A stretch of 64,000 nucleotides of DNA from assembly GCF_958450345.1 (NCBI RefSeq), contig NC_088781.1, positions 24,281,857 through 24,345,856 on the forward strand. Reading direction: 5' to 3'. The number at the start of each line of letters is the position of its first letter. Positions within the stretch are counted from its first letter, which is position 1. Below, piece after piece: positions 58,264-64,000 of the stretch. Source of the DNA: Calliphora vicina (taxonomy: Eukaryota > Arthropoda > Insecta > Diptera > Calliphoridae). The notes beneath the pieces are model-generated. The model did no database searches. It worked only from the letters and a program-made list of their open reading frames with translations, and was not told where the DNA came from. The position numbers were made by a program, and so were the translations under genes.

Positions 58264-58380
58264 AACTTCATGCAATCAAAACTTTCTGTTTGGCAATAGA
58301 AAATTATAGCTGCCAGATGCCATCTGTAGTATCATTTTGGAAGCTGACAACCTAACTTTAGTTCGGTTGCCATCCTTAAT
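58247..58380. mobile_element. Small foldback element with GGATGGCA ends
   Basis: ATTATGGATGGCACTCGAAC at the left pairs with GTTCGGTTGCCATCCTTAAT at the right, with three mismatches. Only its first 17 bases are present in the duplicate left of array 8. Non-coding; probably a TA-target MITE, but the target is not certain. Confidence 0.6.
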
Positions 58381-60084
58381 AAACCCCTTAGTTTAAAATA
58401 CTCGCGATTTTATTCGCGAACTTTATTTTTTTTTTTTTAAAATTCCTACAACTTTCGCTGAAATTTACATTTTACATTTTTTCAAATATTGTATTGTAAT
58501 AAAAAATTCTTTAAAATTTTTTATTTATTTAAATCCTGAGTAAAAAGTTTTGTTCATTTCTGCCCTGCTCGCACTGCTGTCAAAAAAAATCCTCTAACAT
58601 CTATTTGGAAAATGTATCCAATGGAGACATAAATATATTTTAAAAGTTTGAATGTATATGCAAATCATATTTAAACGGCAAAACACTATGGTACTCGAAA
58701 GAAAGAAATATATAAAATTCAAATTGTTGATGAGATGTGACAGTGCTGTTGACAGTTGTGTTGATAACTATTAAAAGGAAGACAATCACCAGGGGTTTCT
58801 GCAATCCATACAAACTTTTTGCAGCTTCTTACCACACATGTCAAGCATTTAAAAGAAAATTCTTTAATATAAAATAAAGAATAATGATGAAATTATAAAC
58901 ACAACTATTAAACATAACTTTTTTTCTCTACAAACTAAAAAAAAATTAAAAAAAGAAATGGATAAAATCTAAAGTAAAGAAAATATTATAGAATCCCCAC
59001 AATCTCGAAAAAAAAATACTGAAGAGCGAATATCAGTAGTAGTAGGAAGCAAACAAATAAAATCACCAAATAGCAACAGCAAAACGACAACTGTCAGTCA
59101 CGAAAATCTTAGCAGGCAGCCAGTCAGCTTAACATTTATACTGTTGTATAGCCACCAACCAACCTTCTACACCCTGGTAATATGAAACCCCCAGCTAAAA
59201 TAGCAGCAGCAACAATAAAAACAAAAAACAGCTGAGTCCAGCTTTATTTGTTGATTATTTGCACAACTAAAACTGACAGACACTGGCTGTCAGTTTAAAT
59301 GATGTGATATAAAAAACAAAATAACATTCTCTCGTTCGTTCGTTCATTCATTCATTCCAAACCATTCATTGTAAAAACGACTGGCTGACTGACTGAATGA
59401 CTGACAGACTGTCATAGCAACCAGGGGGATGCTGCCTAGCTGGTGGAAAATAATGATAACTGGGTTGTTTATTTATTTGTCCATTCATCCATCCATTCCG
59501 TTTTCTCATAACATCCCCCATTCCCCCAGCTCTCTTATATATATTTACTCTATAGAATTGAAATACAAAAAAAACGAAAAAGAAAATTTGTCTGAAAAAA
59601 ACCATGAGTAAGAAAAAAATCAATAAAATCATATCACAAAACATGAAATCTTTGCAATACAAAACAAGCAAAAAAGTAAGATAAAAAATATAAAGGATAA
59701 ACAGAAAATGGAAAAAAAACAAACAAGGGAATGCCATTTGTGTCTTTTATAAGTCTGGAAATGAATGGCAGAAATAAAAAAAGAAAAACATGAAGCTGCT
59801 AAAAAAATTTTAGATTTTACAGGAAAAACTACAGTTCTGTAGAACTCAAAAAAACTTAAAAGTATGAAATCAAGACCTATAACCCATTTAGTTTGGAAAT
59901 TAATTTAAAACAAATATATTGGTAATAATTTAAATTAAAAACAATCCTTTTAATACTTGATGGGTTCATTTCAGGCAAGAGTTGCCTTAAATTTTAATAA
60001 ATTGTTTACAAAACTCTAGCACTGGGAACCCCGATTTGACAGAAATGCTCACTAGAATTTATGTAAAAGAAAAATATTCCAATA
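58381..60084. other. Non-coding stretch
   Basis: No gene. CATT and TGAC microsatellites at 59335-59412. The frame at 59366-59737 (minus) is low-complexity. Confidence 0.5.
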
Positions 60085-60615
60085 AATCACTTTATAAATG
60101 GCGAAGAAGGCTACCAAAAGCGGTTTTCACCATTTCACTAAAATATTGCAGCCTAACCACAAAAGACATTTTAAATAATAAACTGCCAAATTGCTTTATA
60201 AATGGCGAAAATTGCTACCAAAAACGATTTTCATTACAAATCCAGCGTCTCACTAAAATCTTACAGCCTAACCAAAATCTATTTCTAATGAAAAAAAGTT
60301 TTTTACATTTTTTTTTTCTCAAAACATTTATTTTCTAAAAAAATACATTTTTTCACTTAAAAACATTTAAGCATTAAAAACCATTTTTTTCATTAAAAAT
60401 CCTGTTCGCATTTTTACTAAAAATACTTTTTTTTCACTAGAAACAGACTTTGGTTAGGCTGTAAGTTTATAGTGAAACCATGGATTTGTAGTGAAAATCA
60501 ACTTGGGTAGCCTTTTTCGCCATTTATAAAGCAATTTAACAGCTTATTTTTAAAATTTATTTTGTGGTTAGGCTGTAAAATTTTAGTAAAAACAAAACTA
60601 TTTTCACTTAAAAAA
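60085..60615. repeat. Foldback palindrome of about 530 bp
   Basis: Left-arm blocks TTTATAAATGGCGAA, GCTACC, GATTTTCA, AAATCCA and TTACAGCCTAACCA (60195-60275) are mirrored at 60445-60535 (TTGGTTAGGCTGTAA, GGATTTG, GTAGCC, TTCGCCATTTATAAAG). A second, outer layer with the same GCAGCCTAACCACAAAA motif lies at 60095-60165 and is mirrored at 60550-60600. The layers make a double-nested inverted repeat around a poly-A/T centre. Confidence 0.75.
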
Positions 60616-60668
60616 AGTTTTTCGCAAAAAAATAATCACTGAAAACGTGTTAATATAAAAAACAATAG

Positions 60669-61932
60669 TTTATACCCTTCACCTTCGTGAGAAAGGTATA
60701 TACAGTGGTGGCCACCAATTTAAGACAAATACTTGAATTTTTTTCATCAACTGAATTTTAAGTGCGATAGAGCCAAAATAAATGGACCTCTAAGGGTATG
60801 AAATTTATTATTAATGTTTCTAGTTTCTGAAAAATGTTTGGAAAAATCGGTAAAACATATATGGACACAGATATGTGGAAATACGTTGACCCCCCTCAGC
60901 GAACATCCGCTGTTAATAACATGATATGACCGAAACTAATGGAACTAAAAATACGAAATTTGGTAAGAATATTTTATAATAATAAAATTATAATGATATA
61001 AATGTGAGAAAATATGTTTATTTAAAAAAAAAAATTTTTGGTCAAGTTGTCGAAAAATTGTATGTGTTCGTGGTGAATATGTATGAATTGACACAGTTGA
61101 ATAAAACACACTTGTATGTTGAAACAGTCCTCATGCATACATATTTGTAGAAATATTTGAAAAAATAATTGACAATTACTTGAAATTTAGCAAACAATTT
61201 TTGTCTTAAATTCCTGGCCACCACTGTATGTATAAGTTTGTCATTCCGTTTGTAATTTCTACATTTTTCATTTCCGACCCTATAAAGTATATATGTATAT
61301 TCTGGATCCTTATAGATAGCGGAGTCGATTAAGCCATGTCCGTCTGTCTGTCCGTCTGTCTGTCTGTTGAAATCAATTTTCTGAAGAGCCTAGATATCTT
61401 CGGGATCCAAATCTTCAATAATTCTGTCAGACATGCTTTCGAGAAGATTGCTATTTAAAATCAGCAAAATCGGTCCATAAATAACGGAGATATGAGCAAA
61501 AAACCGGGACAACCTCGATTTTTGACCTATTTTTGATCTATATCTGGATTACTAAGTCATTAATATAGACGATATGGATATCTAATGACAGATATCTCAA
61601 AGATATCTCCATTGCAACGATGTAGATAAGGCTATAGTAAGTTGGACCTACAATGGGTCAAAATCGTTGAAAATATTTTTTAACCCGAATTTTTTTTTCA
61701 TCAAAAAATTTTTTTTGTCATACATTTTTTTTAAAAAAAAAAAAAAATTGTAAAAAACTTTTTTTTAAAAAAAATTAAAAAACAATTTCAAAAAGAAAAA
61801 ATTTTGAAAAACAATTACAAAAAAAAAATTTTTGTTTACCTAAAAATATTTAAAAAAAATTATTTTAAAGTATAATTTGGTGAAGGGTATATAAGATTCG
61901 GCAAAGCCGAATATAGCTCTCTTACTTGTTTT
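60669..61932 (+). mobile_element. mini-me/HINE-like element, subfamily A, with inserted MITE
   Basis: It starts TATACCCTTCACCTTCGTGA and, after a 524-bp insertion, resumes GTCATTCCGTTTGTAATTTC. It continues through AAGTATATATGTATATTC, the conserved core and GTCCGTCTGTCTGTCC, with the longest GTCY run of the subfamily A copies. It ends GGTGAAGGGTATATAAGATT, hairpin ATTCGGC-AAA-GCCGAAT and ATAGCTCTCTTACTTG. This is the best preserved subfamily A copy. Confidence 0.85.
60703..61226. mobile_element. Tc1/mariner-type MITE with CAGTGGTGGCCA ends
   Basis: CAGTGGTGGCCACCAATTTA at the left is inverted at the right (TTAAATTCCTGGCCACCACT then G). The TTTAAGACAAA inner part also pairs. TA flanks both ends (60701-60702 and 61227-61228). 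It lies inside a HINE-like element whose sequence continues on both sides. No transposase. Confidence 0.85.
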
Positions 61933-62827
61933 TCAAACTATTGTTTTGCCAATGAATCTGTTTTTTTTCACTAAAAACCGTGTTTCACTAAAAAAGTGGC
62001 ATATTTTAAAATCTTATTGAGTATTGACTTGAATTTTTTTTGTATGACCAAAACATAACTTATCTAAACAAGAAAAATGTGGTCCTAATATTGCCAATCC
62101 TATTAAAATTTTTATACAAATTTTAGTTTTAGAAACTCAATAAATATGTAATAAAATTTTTATTTATTAAACAATCTCAATGAAATTTTCAACGTTTTTT
62201 TTTAAATTTGTCATTCTAAATAACAAAATGTAAAAAAACTTGTCAAAAGTTCAAAGGAAATCCGGCAATTCCTAAAAATTGCAGTGAAAATCCCAAAAAT
62301 GGTATTTTTTACAATTTTACCCATAGGTTGCACATTTCCTTCGGGGCTGGGGGAAAATACTTTGGAGATTAATAGGGAAGATATCAAGGTTACCAAATTT
62401 TTATAAAAAAATAGGTCTGTTTCCGAAGGGCGTAGGGGCGACATATTCGAAAAATAGGAAATATATTTTATACCAAAATGTTCTCCGTAAAGATTCCTAG
62501 CAGGAAAACATAAAACTATTATATGTGCTTAAAGAAAGTTTATTTTTTAATAAAAAAATATTTAAGTCACCCTTTTGCCCGAAAAACAGCAAAAATCTAC
62601 TATTTTTTGAATTTTTAAATTGAAAATGGTTTATTTTTGGATTCATAATAGATATTGCTCTGAAATATTTTTTATATTATTGTTAATTTAGTTGTCTAAC
62701 TATCAAAAGTACGCACTATATTTTGAAAAGAGCGGACCAAGGTATGGCAAAATTTTAAAATTTCAATTTTGAAATGTCTATAACTCGAAAATTATAAGAG
62801 ATAAATAGCACACGCAAGCATGACCTA
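61933..62827. other. Non-coding stretch
   Basis: No gene recognised. Its last 29 bases belong to a 30-bp direct repeat (62799-62828), also found at 63905-63934. Confidence 0.5.
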
Positions 62828-63137
62828 GGCTGGGTCGAATTGTATGGACCATAAAAAAGTAAAAAATCGCATAGCAGAAACGCAATCTACGGAAAATTCT
62901 AAGAAAGTTTCCTCAAGCGACCATAGGTCTAAAATGAAATCCTATCTTGCGCATATCGACTTTTATCCAATGATATTTCAATATTTTTTTTTTCAATATT
63001 TTTTTATTGGATAAAAGACGAAATGCGCAAGATAGAATTTCATTTTAGACCTATGGTTTCTTGCGGAAAAGTTCTTAGAATTTTTCGTAGAATGCGTTTC
63101 TGCTATACGATTTTTTATGAAAAAAATCGACCCATCC
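62828..63137. mobile_element. 310-bp foldback MITE with TA flanks
   Basis: The two halves are nearly complete reverse complements with arms of about 150 bp: GCTGGGTCGA tip, AAAAATCGCATAGCAGAAAC, CCATAGGTCTAAAATGAAAT and CTATCTTGCGCAT on the left, each mirrored on the right. TA lies outside (62826-62827 and 63138-63139). Non-coding, with strong hairpin potential. Tc1/mariner-type by target. Confidence 0.82.
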
Positions 63138-64000
63138 TAATGTGTACTGAAGTATTTTTACCCCTTAGTACTTGAGTTCCAAATAGCAACTTGTGGCTTC
63201 GTTTTTGTGTTGTTGGAAAGATGTTTTATCTTTTTTTTAATTTTTAATATTCTCTTTTGGCCCTCTTTTTGTCCCCGTGTGGAAATATTATTCGAAAATT
63301 TTCATATTAAGTAATTATCATTAAAAAGTCCAATTAGAAAAAATGATTTCTTGGTAATTTTATTGAAAAAATAAATTTTAATAAAAAAGGTACCAAAAAC
63401 GGTACCAAAAACGGTTACCATTTTTGCCCCTTGAAAATTTGAATTTCAAAAAAGTACCAAAAAGATTTCTACTCACTATTGTTCCGGGCCCGATGAATTA
63501 AAAATTGTATTTCTATGTTTATTAATTTAGGAGATATAAAGGTTAACAGAGGGTTCTACTGGTACTATTTTTACCCGTTTTGGGCACCTAGAATATCTGA
63601 TTTCCAAAAAGTACCAGACACCTATCGGCTCTTTTTTTGATTAAAGGCGGACACATTTAAAATTTTATTTCTATGTTTATTTGTTTTGGAGATATAGAGG
63701 TACAGTTACCGTGCCGCTTTTGCCCATTTTATCCCCCTTTGCGTTCGAATTTCCAAAAATCCTTTCTTAGTGGATCTAAATGAGGTAAAAGGAACCTATT
63801 ACCAGACTTTCAAGTTTCTAGCTTTAGCGGTTTGGGCTGGACGTTGATGAGTCAGTGAGTGAGTGAATGAATGAGTCAGGCCTTGTATTTTTATATACAT
63901 ATATAGATAAATAGCACATGCAAGCACGACCTAGTCGAGCGCTTTCACCTAGCGTGAAGACAATTGCCTCTTAAATGTCTTTAAGTAATCTAAACTGTAG
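63138..64000. repeat. GGTACC-rich dispersed repeat region
   Basis: Two diverged copies of a block of about 175 bp are visible: AAAATTGTATTTCTATGTTT, then GGAGATATAAAGGT and TTTTACCCGTTTTGGGC at 63504-63585, and AAAATTTTATTTCTATGTTT, then GGAGATATAGAGGT and TTTGCCCATTTT at 63660-63735. It ends with a GAGTCAGTGAGTGAGTGAAT run and TATATACATATATAGATAAA (63852-63912). A TATATATAGAT tail also ends the repeat at 49867. No gene. Confidence 0.5.

Overview
This window reads as non-coding DNA from a higher fly, probably a calyptrate such as a blow fly or house-fly relative. The grounds are strong A+T richness, CAG/CAA and TGAC-type microsatellites, a tRNA-derived SINE fragment, mini-me/DINE-1-like elements carrying GTCY microsatellites, and many mariner relics. 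I found no convincing host exon, so it is either a very large intron or an intergenic, satellite-rich block. The species call is inference.

Two minisatellites dominate. (1) An 11-bp repeat (unit TTCTGTTCTAG) fills 1-658. The same unit in inverted orientation fills 3568-6288. Between the two lies a 2.9-kb spacer that carries a hAT-type transposon with an exact 8-bp target duplication. (2) A roughly 31-bp composite unit is built from two palindromes, AAGTTATCGATAACTT and TTTTCTATAGAAAA, joined by a short variable linker. It forms eight separate arrays (9.2-11.0, 14.5-16.8, 18.5-19.8, 21.5-23.0, 25.1-27.0, 29.2-29.9, 54.5-55.7 and 56.9-58.2 kb), about 12 kb in all and by estimate close to 380 units. 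Each intact unit contains TATCGATA, the DREF consensus, which also holds two overlapping CGATA sites of the BEAF-32 type. The arrays differ in linker, orientation and flanks. Array 1 contains a near-perfect palindrome of about 400 bp. Arrays 4, 5 and 8 are associated with direct duplications of neighbouring unique sequence. These arrays are the best candidate for an undescribed system.

The only credible intact gene is a DD37E Tc1/mariner transposase at 11.8-12.9 kb inside a complete 1,298-bp element with matching inverted repeats and TA flanks. Everything else is relics: a DD41D mariner pseudogene at 30 kb, a deleted mariner at 31.7-32.5 kb with a nested foldback MITE, and a graveyard of DD41D-like fragments at 42.4-48 kb. 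In that graveyard one copy is split by a solo LTR (TSD ATAT), which is itself split by a mini-me-like element. A second solo LTR of the same family sits at 47.1 kb, and a third, fragmented one flanks array 4.

From 33 to 64 kb the sequence is a patchwork of two related mini-me/HINE-like subfamilies, called A and B here, with several MITEs defined by inverted ends and TA flanks. It also holds three diverged medium-length tandem repeats (about 135, 172 and 140-185 bp), a 2.26-kb element with inverted repeats of about 400 bp at 51.2-53.5 kb, and a foldback palindrome at 60.1-60.6 kb. The stretches between are AT-rich, low-complexity sequence in which I see no gene.
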